From NCBI GenBank assembly GCA_026708085.1, contig JAPOVP010000093.1, positions 1 through 64,000 of the forward strand: DNA of 64,000 nucleotides, given 5' to 3'. Made by a program: the position numbers and the translations under genes. This DNA comes from Caldilineaceae bacterium (GTDB lineage Bacteria; Chloroflexota; Anaerolineae; Caldilineales; Caldilineaceae). Each line of letters starts with the position of its first letter. Positions within the stretch are counted from its first letter, which is position 1. Positions 42,337-50,133 of the stretch are shown here, in pieces. The notes below the pieces were generated by a model that saw only the letters and a list, made by a program, of their open reading frames with translations, had not been told where the DNA came from and did not search any database.

Positions 42337-43377
42337 CTATACCTCGACCTCTCGCCCGTCTGCTGCTGCTTCGTATACGGCCCGCATTACCTGCAGATCT
42401 TTCGCAGCATCGATGCCTGAGCTTCGAGGCTCCTGATCCTCAAGGATGCACTGGACAAAATGCTCCAGCTCTGCTTCGTACATATTGACCCGAGGAAAAA
42501 CTGGTTCTCGTAACTCTCGGTATCGTGTAGAAAAGAAGGAGGTCTTGCCAAAATCCAGGGGAATGTGGGGATAGCCTAGCCGGGTCCGGATGTAGCCTTC
42601 CGTACCGGTGATCAGGTGCTCGCGCGTGCCTTCCCCAACACCGCTGATCTGGTGCGTAGCCAGCAGGCCGTTCTCGAATCGCATCACAATGAAAGGTCTA
42701 TGCTCATCAATATCGGCCCAAACGCTCTTGACTTCTCCGAACCAATAACGCAAAAGATTGATGTAGTGAGAACAGGTATCTCGGACCAGGCCAGGAGGAA
42801 TTTCGTCGTCAGGAACATTTGGCCGTTCCCCTTCCGCCCCTGCTAATTCTTTATCGCTGTCCGTCTTGAAGATCAAACCATAATAATCGGCCACATCTAT
42901 TGGCCAGATGTAGATCGAGTTGCAGGTTAAGGGCTGGCCGATGAGTCCTTGGCTCAAGAGTTCTCTCGTCTTATTGCAATCGGAGTCGAAGCGCATCATG
43001 TAGCCCACCATCAGCTTAACGCTCTGGTCGGCGCAACGTTGCACCACTTCTTCACCCGCAGAAGGGGACGTAGCAAGGGGCTTTTCCATGAAAACATGTC
43101 GTCCGGCGATGGCGGCTTGGATAGCGAGGGAAGCGTGAAATGTCTCAGGCGTGAGGATCATAACCGCATCGATCGCCGGATCGTCCAGCATCGCGCCGAC
43201 CGTGGGATAGGCACGTGTGCCGGTTGCTTGGCCCACCATCTCAGCCTGCTCCTTAATCACATCCACCACACCTCGCAACTCGACAATAGGGCGTTGTTGG
43301 TACTGTAATTTCATTAGATTAGGGATGTGTACGCTCTGTGCCACCCCCCCACAGCCGATCAAGCCGATCCCAATCAC
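42337..43377 (-). CDS. Gfo/Idh/MocA oxidoreductase, third copy (diverged)
   Basis: A 346-aa NAD(P)-dependent dehydrogenase. Rossmann motif GLIGCGGVAQ near the start; EKP intact in HVFMEKPLATS (near residue 98), unlike the QKP of the tandem pair; DTCSHYINLLRYW in place of the D-x-G-x-H motif. Very low similarity to the 9.4-11.5 kb copies apart from the fold, so it is not a recent duplicate. It lies directly before the DegT aminotransferase in the transcript and after a hairpin repeat. Confidence 0.88.
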   Translation of the reverse strand: MIGIGLIGCGGVAQSVHIPNLMKLQYQQRPIVELRGVVDVIKEQAEMVGQATGTRAYPTVGAMLDDPAIDAVMILTPETFHASLAIQAAIAGRHVFMEKPLATSPSAGEEVVQRCADQSVKLMVGYMMRFDSDCNKTRELLSQGLIGQPLTCNSIYIWPIDVADYYGLIFKTDSDKELAGAEGERPNVPDDEIPPGLVRDTCSHYINLLRYWFGEVKSVWADIDEHRPFIVMRFENGLLATHQISGVGEGTREHLITGTEGYIRTRLGYPHIPLDFGKTSFFSTRYRELREPVFPRVNMYEAELEHFVQCILEDQEPRSSGIDAAKDLQVMRAVYEAAADGREVEV

Positions 43378-43427
43378 TGTGTTGATCCCATTCTTCTACA
43401 AATAACAGCCTGCTCTTAGCTTTACTG

Positions 43428-43617
43428 GTGAGAAACCCAAGCGTAAATGTCGGCCTTCCGGTGGCAAGGCAGCTTCAGCTGGTTCAATGGTTCTCTGTCG
43501 CTTACGCTTTCAGGAGAAGCCGGCTTGAGTATAGACAAGCAAGAGATGCTAGCCTTTCATCCCATGGCTCAAGCGTGCTTACTTGTAAGCCTGGGGTATT
43601 TCCCGACTTCTCTCATA
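43428..43617. repeat. Bipartite hairpin repeat
   Basis: Begins GTGAGAAACCCAAGCGTAA, with the complement TTACGCTTTC at about 43494-43503, and continues with GGAGAAGCCGG paired to CCCGACTTCTC near 43602-43612. It nearly fills the gap between the ThDP enzyme stop and the third Gfo/Idh/MocA start. Compare 22970-23113 (reverse orientation). Confidence 0.7.
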
Positions 43618-43621
43618 ATCT

Positions 43622-45367
43622 CTAATCCAGGTACAATCCCTGTGCATCCCAGGCTCCGTACCTTGGGAGTGGAGCTTCGGGGTCTACAACCACGTCCAGG
43701 ACATAAGGCTGCTGCGCAGCCAGCGCCTCTTTAAGTGCCGATTCTAAGGCGTCGGCTTTTTCTACTCTCTTGGCCCGGACACCATAAGCCTGGGCTAGCT
43801 GCACAAAGTCGGGATTATACGGCTGGTTTGTTTTCTCTACTTTGAACTCGGTGCCGTAGGTGCTGCCGGTGTAGGCCTTCTGAATACCTCTGATCGATAT
43901 GTAACCGTAGTTATTCAAGATGATCCAGATAACCGGAATATCATACTCAACAGCCGCAGCCAGCGTCTGCGGAAAAACGGTGAATCCACCATCGCCCGTA
44001 ATCGCCATAACCGGCTTGTCAGGATAGGCCAGCTTAGCACCCAGAGCAGCCGGTGGACCAAAGCCCATGGTCGCCCAGCCGCCGCCAGATGTAATAAGCG
44101 TCCTGGGTGCATAGCACACCATTTGCGAAGTGGCGATGCTCTTGGACGTACTGGTATCGGTCACCACAATGCCATCCCGGGGCAACAGGTTCCGAACCTC
44201 ATGCATAACGCGCAGCGGATGGATGGGCGTCGTATTGGATGTCAGGCTTTTGGTCGCTTCCTGCCGCCAGTCAGTCATCTCGGCCTGCCGCTCCTTGGCC
44301 CAGGGCGAAACTTCCCGCTGAGGTACGATCTCTTTTGCTGCCGCCAGTACGTCGCTCAGGACCGCCGCGGCATCCCCAACAATCCCTATCTCAACCGGAT
44401 AGTGATTGCCAATTTCGCCGTGCTCGATATCAACCTGAATGAGCTTGGTGGGGGGAATGGCAAATGTGTATTGGGAGTCCCACGAACAGGTGTCATGCTC
44501 GTTAAATCGGGTGCCCAAGGCTAAGATGACATCGGCGTTCAGGGTTGTTCTATTAGCCACCGAGGTTCCGCCAATTCCGGTTACCCCCATCGCCAGAGGG
44601 TCCTGCTCATCAAAAACCCCTTTGCCCATGACGCTGGTCGTCACCGGTATGCTCAGATGATGGGCTAGCTCTGTTAGGGCTTGGCTGGCCTCGGATAACA
44701 GCGTGCCTCCCCCGGCGAAAATGACCGGTCTCTCGGCCTGTACCAATAATTCGGCGGCTTTGGCAATTGGGGCTGCGTCGCCTCTTGCCCCGGAGCCGGT
44801 GGCCATATGCTCCCACAAGTCTGGTATCTCCACGTCGGCCTTTGTGCTCAGGAGATCCATAGGGATGCTGATCAATACCGGCCCAGACCGGCCCGACATA
44901 GCCGTGTTAAAAGCACGTGTCATGACATAGGGCAGCAGGTCGATCCGGTCCACCCGCCAGGCCCGCTTGACGAAAGGACGGTAAATTTCATGCTGAGAGG
45001 CGTCGGTATGCATGCTTAACTCTTGAAAAGACTCCTGGCCATGGCGATACGTCGGCACTTCGCCAGCAATTACGAGCATTGGCGTGCAATCGAGGGCAGC
45101 ATGGGCCACACCGGTGATTGCATTGGTCAGGCCGGGACCAATGTGTGTCATAACCAGGGCCGGTTTATGGCTGGCCTTGAAATAGCAGTCCGCAGCATGA
45201 GAAGCGATAGACTCGTGGCGGGTGCTGATGAATTTTATTTTCGAATCCTCAAGCGCACTAAGGATGGCTGCACCGGTGTGACCACACATTCCAAAGATAT
45301 AGTCCGCGCCCATCTGTTCCAGGCACCTGACCACGATTTCCCCACCTGTCAATGATTCTTTAGTCAT
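43622..45367 (-). CDS. ThDP-dependent enzyme, acetolactate synthase/glyoxylate carboligase-like
   Basis: A 581-aa ThDP enzyme. Activating Glu in STRHESIASHAADCY (near residue 49), central domain about 195-330, and ThDP/Mg motif GDGGFTVFPQTLAA to LNNYGYISIRG (about 453-490). The start at 45367 has an AGGGAGAG ribosome site. No regulatory subunit adjoins it. It is diverged from the 13186-14859 enzyme, especially around the second half of the ThDP site. In the transcript it follows the NAD epimerase and the truncated isomerase relic. A catabolic role, for example cleavage or condensation of a 2-keto acid, is inferred. Confidence 0.85.
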   Translation of the reverse strand: MTKESLTGGEIVVRCLEQMGADYIFGMCGHTGAAILSALEDSKIKFISTRHESIASHAADCYFKASHKPALVMTHIGPGLTNAITGVAHAALDCTPMLVIAGEVPTYRHGQESFQELSMHTDASQHEIYRPFVKRAWRVDRIDLLPYVMTRAFNTAMSGRSGPVLISIPMDLLSTKADVEIPDLWEHMATGSGARGDAAPIAKAAELLVQAERPVIFAGGGTLLSEASQALTELAHHLSIPVTTSVMGKGVFDEQDPLAMGVTGIGGTSVANRTTLNADVILALGTRFNEHDTCSWDSQYTFAIPPTKLIQVDIEHGEIGNHYPVEIGIVGDAAAVLSDVLAAAKEIVPQREVSPWAKERQAEMTDWRQEATKSLTSNTTPIHPLRVMHEVRNLLPRDGIVVTDTSTSKSIATSQMVCYAPRTLITSGGGWATMGFGPPAALGAKLAYPDKPVMAITGDGGFTVFPQTLAAAVEYDIPVIWIILNNYGYISIRGIQKAYTGSTYGTEFKVEKTNQPYNPDFVQLAQAYGVRAKRVEKADALESALKEALAAQQPYVLDVVVDPEAPLPRYGAWDAQGLYLD

Positions 45368-45386
45368 GCTGTCTCTCCCTTGAAAC

Positions 45387-45599
45387 TCAGGTTGGCCAGC
45401 CCAACTCTTCAAGTGCCGTCTTAGATTCCCGAAAACATCCTACAGTGCCGCCGGGAAAGACAATCTCCAATAGACAAGGGCGCGTGTATCCAATTTCGAG
45501 CAGTTTGTTGCATGTCGCTCCAAAATCAATCGTCCCCTGACCTGACAAACCAAGAATTCTAGTTGAAGACTGGACCATGGAGTCAGCCAACCGTTTCAT
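45387..45599 (-). pseudogene. Truncated sugar isomerase relic (C-terminus)
   Basis: A 70-codon frame whose product resembles only the end of a TIM-barrel sugar isomerase: GQGTIDFGATCNKLLEIGY, LLEIVFPGG and LEELGWPT line up with GEGNVDFAAVASKLQEIEY, LLEVMTRD and LEELGWQS of the 38948-39760 product. The frame overlaps the epimerase stop by ATGA, so it is still translated or was fused by deletion. The first three quarters of the barrel are missing. Confidence 0.65.
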
Positions 45600-46546
45600 A
45601 CCATTTGTTGAAAGATCGCTCTGGTCTGGGCGATACCATCAGCCAGGGGAGTGATTGGAGCCTGTCCGATGAGCCCGCGTAGCCCCTTGTCGTCTACGTC
45701 TGATGGCGCGGGGATATGCTCCTGGCCATAGGTGATAAGTCCGCGGGCAGATGGGATCTGTCGCTCGATCTCGGCCACGAACTCGGGGATTGAGGCCACT
45801 ATCCCGCGCAAATTAAACGTTGACGCGCCTTTGTGTTCTGCCTTAGCGCAGGCGATGAAGGCTTTAGCAACGTCATCTACAAACTGGGCGTTTATGCGTC
45901 CGCCAAAGTCGATGTGGAACTGCTGTCCCGCTAGCCCCGCCTTAATGGCTACTGTCAGGTCCGCGCTGCGTCCTTGGTCTCGTCCCGGTCCATAGAGTAC
46001 CCCAGGACGTAAGCCGATACTGGATAGTCTCTCATTCAACCAATAGATCCGGGCACTCTCCTCGTTGCACGCCTTGAAAACTCCATAGTAGCTGGCCGGA
46101 AACAGGGGGGCATCATCAGGAATGGGCTTGACCTCATAGGCTTCTTCAGGGCCCATGGCCGCCGATGAACTGGCGTAGACCAACTGCTGCACTTGATCTG
46201 GAAAGCGTCTGGCTGCTTCAAAGACGTTCAAGGTGCCGATAACATTTATTTGAGCGCCCCTTATCGGGTTAGCGTGACAGTCAGGGTGTTGCAGCGCAGC
46301 CAGATGAATAATGCTGGTAATGCCGTTATCCCCAATGACCTGAGTTAGCTGTTCGCCATCGGTTATATCGCCCCGGATAAACGTTATGCTGGCAATCTCC
46401 TCTGGTTTCATCAGTAACGCCATCCGCCTGGGCTCGAGATCCAGATCATATACCAGCGTTGGGTCTCCGGCCTGCACCAGGTTTTTGGCCACCCAGGCCC
46501 CAACACAACCATGACCACCGGTTATCAAAAAACGACGTTGGTTCAT
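45596..46546 (-). CDS. NAD-dependent epimerase/dehydratase (extended SDR)
   Basis: A 316-aa extended short-chain dehydrogenase. The cofactor motif is GGHGCVG near residues 9-15, the Y-x-x-x-K catalytic pair is in SYYGVFK near 153-158, and a Ser-rich YASSSAAMG lies before it. It likely modifies a nucleotide- or free sugar. It starts at the base where the IclR gene's stop codon ends (overlap of one base), so it is co-transcribed with the regulator and is the first enzyme of the array. Confidence 0.87.
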   Translation of the reverse strand: MNQRRFLITGGHGCVGAWVAKNLVQAGDPTLVYDLDLEPRRMALLMKPEEIASITFIRGDITDGEQLTQVIGDNGITSIIHLAALQHPDCHANPIRGAQINVIGTLNVFEAARRFPDQVQQLVYASSSAAMGPEEAYEVKPIPDDAPLFPASYYGVFKACNEESARIYWLNERLSSIGLRPGVLYGPGRDQGRSADLTVAIKAGLAGQQFHIDFGGRINAQFVDDVAKAFIACAKAEHKGASTFNLRGIVASIPEFVAEIERQIPSARGLITYGQEHIPAPSDVDDKGLRGLIGQAPITPLADGIAQTRAIFQQMV

Positions 46547-47334
46547 TATTCTTCCCGATTCGCAATCAAATATCCCAACTCCTTCGAGATTTCCTGGGCG
46601 GCCTCCTTAACCATGCTTCCGAACTCGGCCATTCTTTCCGGGGTGAACCGCAAAGATAAACCGCTGATCCCGACAGTTCCAACTACCTGCCCGGTATGAT
46701 CTTTGATAACAGCGGAGACCCCGCTAAGGCCGGACAGAGTCTCGCCGATGCTGGATGCATAACCCTGTGTTCGGATCTGACTCAGTTCCTTAAGCAGCGC
46801 CTCTCGGTCCACCGGAGCATCCGTGGCGGGCAGTCGCAGATCTGGATCTTGGAGGATTGTCTTAATCTCGTGCTCCGACAGATTGGCCAAAATGACCTTG
46901 CCGGGTGATCCATAATATAAATGGTACGGCTTCCCGGTCTCGGCTTTATAGCGCAGCGGATTGGTGCCCTCGATCTGATCAACGTATATGCGGCGGTCCT
47001 GGTAGCGGACGGCTAAAGAAACTGTCTCTCCGGACAACTGATGGAGGTCATTCATATAGGGCAGGGCCCGAGATCTGAAGCTCAACTGGTGGAGAAAAGC
47101 TTGAGACAAAATTAGCACAGATGGCCCTAAAGAATATTTGTCAGTTTCCTGATGCTGGATCGCTAAGCCCTTTTCAACGAGAGTGGTCAAATAACGATGA
47201 GCCGCACCTCTACTCAAGTTGAGGTCTTTAGCAAGGTCAGTCACACCAGCTGGAATAGAACGCCTGGCCAAATATAGAAGAACATCAACTGCTCTTTCTA
47301 CTGCAACGACTGTGCGATGCCTCTTGTCCGTCAT
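46546..47334 (-). CDS. IclR-family transcriptional regulator
   Basis: A 262-aa IclR-type regulator. An N-terminal winged helix-turn-helix (about 10-70: VERAVDVLLYLARR, VTDLAKDLNLSRGAAHRYLTTLVEKGLA) is followed by the effector-binding domain (about 85-255: YYGSPGKVILANLSE, GLSGVSAVIKDHTGQVVGTVGISG). The ATG at 47334 lacks a strong ribosome site; a TTG-started longer frame (47397) is possible. It heads the 26-47 kb array and has a perfect 21-bp GGAATC-T-GATTCC palindrome in its promoter, so it probably regulates itself; the same site upstream of the desaturase-Rieske gene points to a second target. Confidence 0.88.
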   Translation of the reverse strand: MTDKRHRTVVAVERAVDVLLYLARRSIPAGVTDLAKDLNLSRGAAHRYLTTLVEKGLAIQHQETDKYSLGPSVLILSQAFLHQLSFRSRALPYMNDLHQLSGETVSLAVRYQDRRIYVDQIEGTNPLRYKAETGKPYHLYYGSPGKVILANLSEHEIKTILQDPDLRLPATDAPVDREALLKELSQIRTQGYASSIGETLSGLSGVSAVIKDHTGQVVGTVGISGLSLRFTPERMAEFGSMVKEAAQEISKELGYLIANREE

Positions 47335-47535
47335 ATTGTTGTTAATACCCAAAAAGTTATGATGAATATCCTCAGCGGCGTCATAAAGTAATAACAATCC
47401 TTACGAAATCTTGTTACTTTGCCAGGCCGCTGAGTATAACGTTCAGTCCAAACAACAAGATAAGCAAAGGCTGCGTCGCCCATTTGCCGGAAGGATGATG
47501 GAACACTGGGTCGCAACAATGGGAATTGGGAGTAG

Positions 47536-47556
47536 TTGCGGAATCTGATTCCGCAA
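47536..47556. promoter_or_regulatory. Putative IclR operator (autoregulation)
   Basis: A perfect 21-bp palindrome, TTGCGGAATC-T-GATTCCGCAA, overlapping the expected transcription start of the promoter at 47560-47588. It matches the operator at 21199-21217 in 17 of 19 central positions and lies about 200 bp before the regulator's ATG. Confidence 0.7.
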
Positions 47557-47559
47557 GCC

Positions 47560-47588
47560 ATCGTACTATAGATAGTCTGCCTTGTCAA
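47560..47588 (-). promoter_or_regulatory. Sigma70-type promoter of the IclR-led array
   Basis: On the minus strand TTGACA (47583-47588) and TACGAT (47560-47565) are 17 bp apart. Spacer and flanks (CTAT-ATAGTA) resemble the promoter at 21221-21249, as if both were copied or are under selection. The leader to the ATG is about 210 nt. Confidence 0.65.
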
Positions 47589-47604
47589 ACGGGGTTAATT
47601 TGGG

Positions 47605-48073
47605 GGGTGCATCCCAAAATGGGGGCGGATTTTCCTATATCTCGGGTAGCAACGGATCCGCACCCATCTCGCGATCAACTCTGAGTCAGAGGAAAAGGCA
47701 GTTCTCTCTCTTCACTCCTTTTCTCTCTCTCCTTGCTTTTTTGGGCGGTCGGGCGCAAGCGCCCTCCCTTGTGCGGGGGCTCCGCCCCCGCAACGCCCCC
47801 TCTCCTACAACCTGCCTCGCCGACCTGGTGTCGATATCCGTAATAGGTCTCCAATCGAAGGAGTTTCGCCAAACCACGTCCCGCCAGTCCCATCAACTCT
47901 CTGTAGGTGCCGGCCTTGTGCCTGCCCTCGCGCCCCCTCCAATTAACGGACCCCACGATAGGGCCAGGCCCGGCGCCTGCCCCGCCCCTCTCCAAAAGCC
48001 GGTAAACAAATTCAACCACCGCTGTCATCGATTCCCCGCCAGACTGTTCCCACCCCAAATCTGGGATGCACCC
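47605..48073. mobile_element. 469-bp MITE-like element with perfect TIRs and target duplication (copy 2)
   Basis: Perfect 12-bp terminal inverted repeats: GGGTGCATCCCA at 47605-47616 and TGGGATGCACCC at 48062-48073, with weaker pairing for about 12 bp more. Immediately outside both ends is the 9-bp direct repeat TAATTTGGG (47596-47604 and 48074-48082), the mark of a transposition event. Inside are a GC-rich hairpin at 47772-47792 and another at about 47748-47761 (GGGCG/CGCCC). There is no transposase gene, so it would need one in trans. Copies 1 and 3 share the inner sequence and the ends. Confidence 0.85.
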
Positions 48074-48082
48074 TAATTTGGG

Positions 48083-48302
48083 TCACCCCCGAAGTAACTG
48101 CGGGAAATTGCTAGAAGAAACTAAGCGTGGCATAACCACTCCATTCTCAATAGGCGCAGGAAAGTTATGCTGGCGAGCGGGTGTCCGTCAATTTTTTGAG
48201 AAAGTGGTGTATGGTGGGTCCCAATGTTTGGACCACGAAACGCGTATAATAAGGTGCATCCAAACGAATGCGGCCGGCTCTGAACAGAGCACGAAGTGCA
48301 CT
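48083..48302. other. Intergenic, no feature recognised
   Basis: About 220 bases between the 469-bp element and the IS3-like remnant. No gene or RNA was recognised. Confidence 0.4.
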
Positions 48303-48770
48303 TCAGCCAGTGTGCGATAGTTGAGGCTTTAGAGGAGTTTCTCCTGGTTGTAAGAGTCGAAATAGGCGGTTGGGCGGGTGCAGTTGCTGTACGGTGTCAC
48401 ACTGGTTGAGATAAATGCACTCGTATCTGACGGTGCGCCATAAGCGTTCGCAGATGAAGTTGTCGAGGGCGCGGCCCCGACCACGCATGCTGACCTGAAG
48501 GTTGTCAGCGAGCAGGTAGGCGGAGAATGTATCGGCCGTGAACTGTGCGCCTTGGTCGGCGTCAAAGATCTTGGGTCGACCTTTGCAGGGCGCTTGGCGC
48601 GGAGCATCGAGACAGGAGATGCCGTCTAAGGTGTTGGGGAGTTGCCGGGCGAGCACATGACGACTGTGCCAGTCGATTACAGCGACCATGTACACGGGCC
48701 GGCGCAGCAGCGGCACTTAGGCGATGTGAACAACCGTTAAGTCGCAAAACGGGAAGGCAACGACAAAGCG
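48303..48770 (-). pseudogene. IS3-family transposase (OrfB) fragment, broken
   Basis: The minus frame gives part of an integrase core: PVYMVAVIDWHSRHVLARQL (first Asp), KIFDADQGAQFTADTF (second Asp) and GRALDNFICERLWRTVRYE with the late Glu. An in-frame stop at about 48720 cuts the N-terminus (before it, TVVHIA still fits the family), and the C-terminus ends out of frame after NRLFRL. It is a decayed IS3-type OrfB; OrfA is absent. Confidence 0.75.
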
Positions 48771-48831
48771 CAGGCCTGAGGCTTACAAAAAGGTCTCGCT
48801 GCCTCTTCCTGATGGGCCGGCAGGCTTCCTT

Positions 48832-49359
48832 CTATTCGACCTCCAATGCCTTTACGGTCAGTTCTGGCACGTGATGAACAGGATCAATCCCGTCCATGAC
48901 CGCCACAAAGGAAATAATGTCGTCCACAACAACACGTGCGGGGAAGTCGCGGTAATGCAACACTACCTGGTCCTCACCCCAGCCTTCGGTTCGATCGTCA
49001 AGTGCGACATACACCCACATCTCAATATAAGTCTCGGTCTCCGAGGCTATGTGCCCTACCTGTCCACGAAAGTAGACGGTCTTGCCTTCGTTCTGATCGG
49101 CATCGCCCAAGAGCGTGTCGTAGGAGATCGTCTCGGCCTCACTTCTCCATTCTGTGAACGTAAGCGTTGGCACAGGTGTCGTGGTAGGCTCGTCCCCTGA
49201 AGAGCCTTCGGCAGATGAGGAGTCGCCGAGTTTTCCCTGGGTATAGTTGAAGTAAGTTCCAATCGACAGGAGCGCAATCAGCCCCACCGAAAGCAATATG
49301 GCTTTCCCCCAACTCGCCTTCTGCCCTGACCTTGCCTCCGGTTGTTGTTCTGGATCCAT
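48832..49359 (-). CDS. Single-helix membrane protein with an extracytoplasmic beta-rich domain
   Basis: About 175 aa from ATG 49359 (AGGGGG ribosome site); not assigned to a family. A polar start of about 18 residues leads into one helix (AILLSVGLIALLSIGTYF), then a Ser/Glu/Thr/Pro linker and a C-terminal domain of about 115 residues rich in beta strands (TVYFRGQVGHIASE, YIEMWVYVALDD, DQVVLHYRDFPARVVVDDIISFVAVMDG). The pattern resembles an OB-like fold used for membrane-associated tRNA/nucleic-acid-like or stress proteins, but this is weak. It stands alone. Confidence 0.6.
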   Translation of the reverse strand: MDPEQQPEARSGQKASWGKAILLSVGLIALLSIGTYFNYTQGKLGDSSSAEGSSGDEPTTTPVPTLTFTEWRSEAETISYDTLLGDADQNEGKTVYFRGQVGHIASETETYIEMWVYVALDDRTEGWGEDQVVLHYRDFPARVVVDDIISFVAVMDGIDPVHHVPELTVKALEVE

Positions 49360-49410
49360 GAATTGCCCCCTGATGGCACAGACAAACTGGTCAGCCACCA
49401 CAGCAACCAA

Positions 49411-49644
49411 AGATCAGTCTGCCAACCAATGAAGTTGCTGTCGTGCTGACAATTTAACACTCGCGCAACTCGAAGATCAAGAAGACGGAGATGACATCCT
49501 TTGTCGAGTGGGTCACTACGGTGTGGCTGCTGTGAAGCATTCCTTGTTTCATCTTCCATTGTATCCAATGTATCGAAAGTACCAAACCGTATTCCTGTAC
49601 CAAGGGCAAGTGGCGGCCCCCGGGAAGGGGCTTCCCCAGAGTGG
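49411..49644. other. Intergenic, no feature recognised
   Basis: About 230 bases between the membrane protein and the third copy of the MITE-like element; no gene seen. Confidence 0.4.
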
Positions 49645-50046
49645 GTGTGCATCCCACAATGGGGGAGAACTTTCGCATGTCTTAGGTAACGAGGAAGCCA
49701 ACCCCAGCCCTCACAACTGTACCCGATCAAATGCCCAGCCATTACTCACTACCCACTACCCACTGACCCCTAACCACTGCAGTTCGCGCCCTCGCAACGC
49801 CCCCGCCTTGACTACCCACCGAGCTGGTTTTTCCACACCATCGTGCCAACCCAACAGTTTTCTCCCCAAAACGGTCCTGTAGGGGCAGGCCTTGTGCCTG
49901 CCCTGTGCCCCCCATTCAACGGATCTCCCGGTAAGGTCTGCCTCGGCGCCTGCCCTGCGTCTCTCCAAGAGCCGGTAAGTGATTTCAGCCGCCGCTGGCA
50001 TCAATTGCTGGCCAGACTGTTCCCACCCCTTGTCTGGGACGCACGC
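49645..50046. mobile_element. 402-bp degenerate copy of the 469-bp element (copy 3)
   Basis: Left end GTGTGCATCCCA, right end TGGGACGCACGC, each with one to three changes from the perfect 12-bp repeats of 47605-48073. Inner sequences also correspond, including a perfect hairpin GGGCAGGC-CTTGT-GCCTGCCC at about 49883-49903. The flanking 9 bases differ, so the copy is old or the target duplication has decayed. Confidence 0.6.
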
Positions 50047-50133
50047 CTTGCCATCCCCCCTTGACGCCCGTGATAAGATCTACCCGTGCCGCGCCCGCCA
50101 GTTTTCGATAATGGCCGACCTCGGGAGAATCGG

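Noticed and set aside
13186-45367. Branched-chain amino acid synthesis (ilvB) for the two ThDP enzymes
   Set aside because: No regulatory subunit, no ilvC/ilvD/leu genes nearby, and a catabolic neighbourhood.
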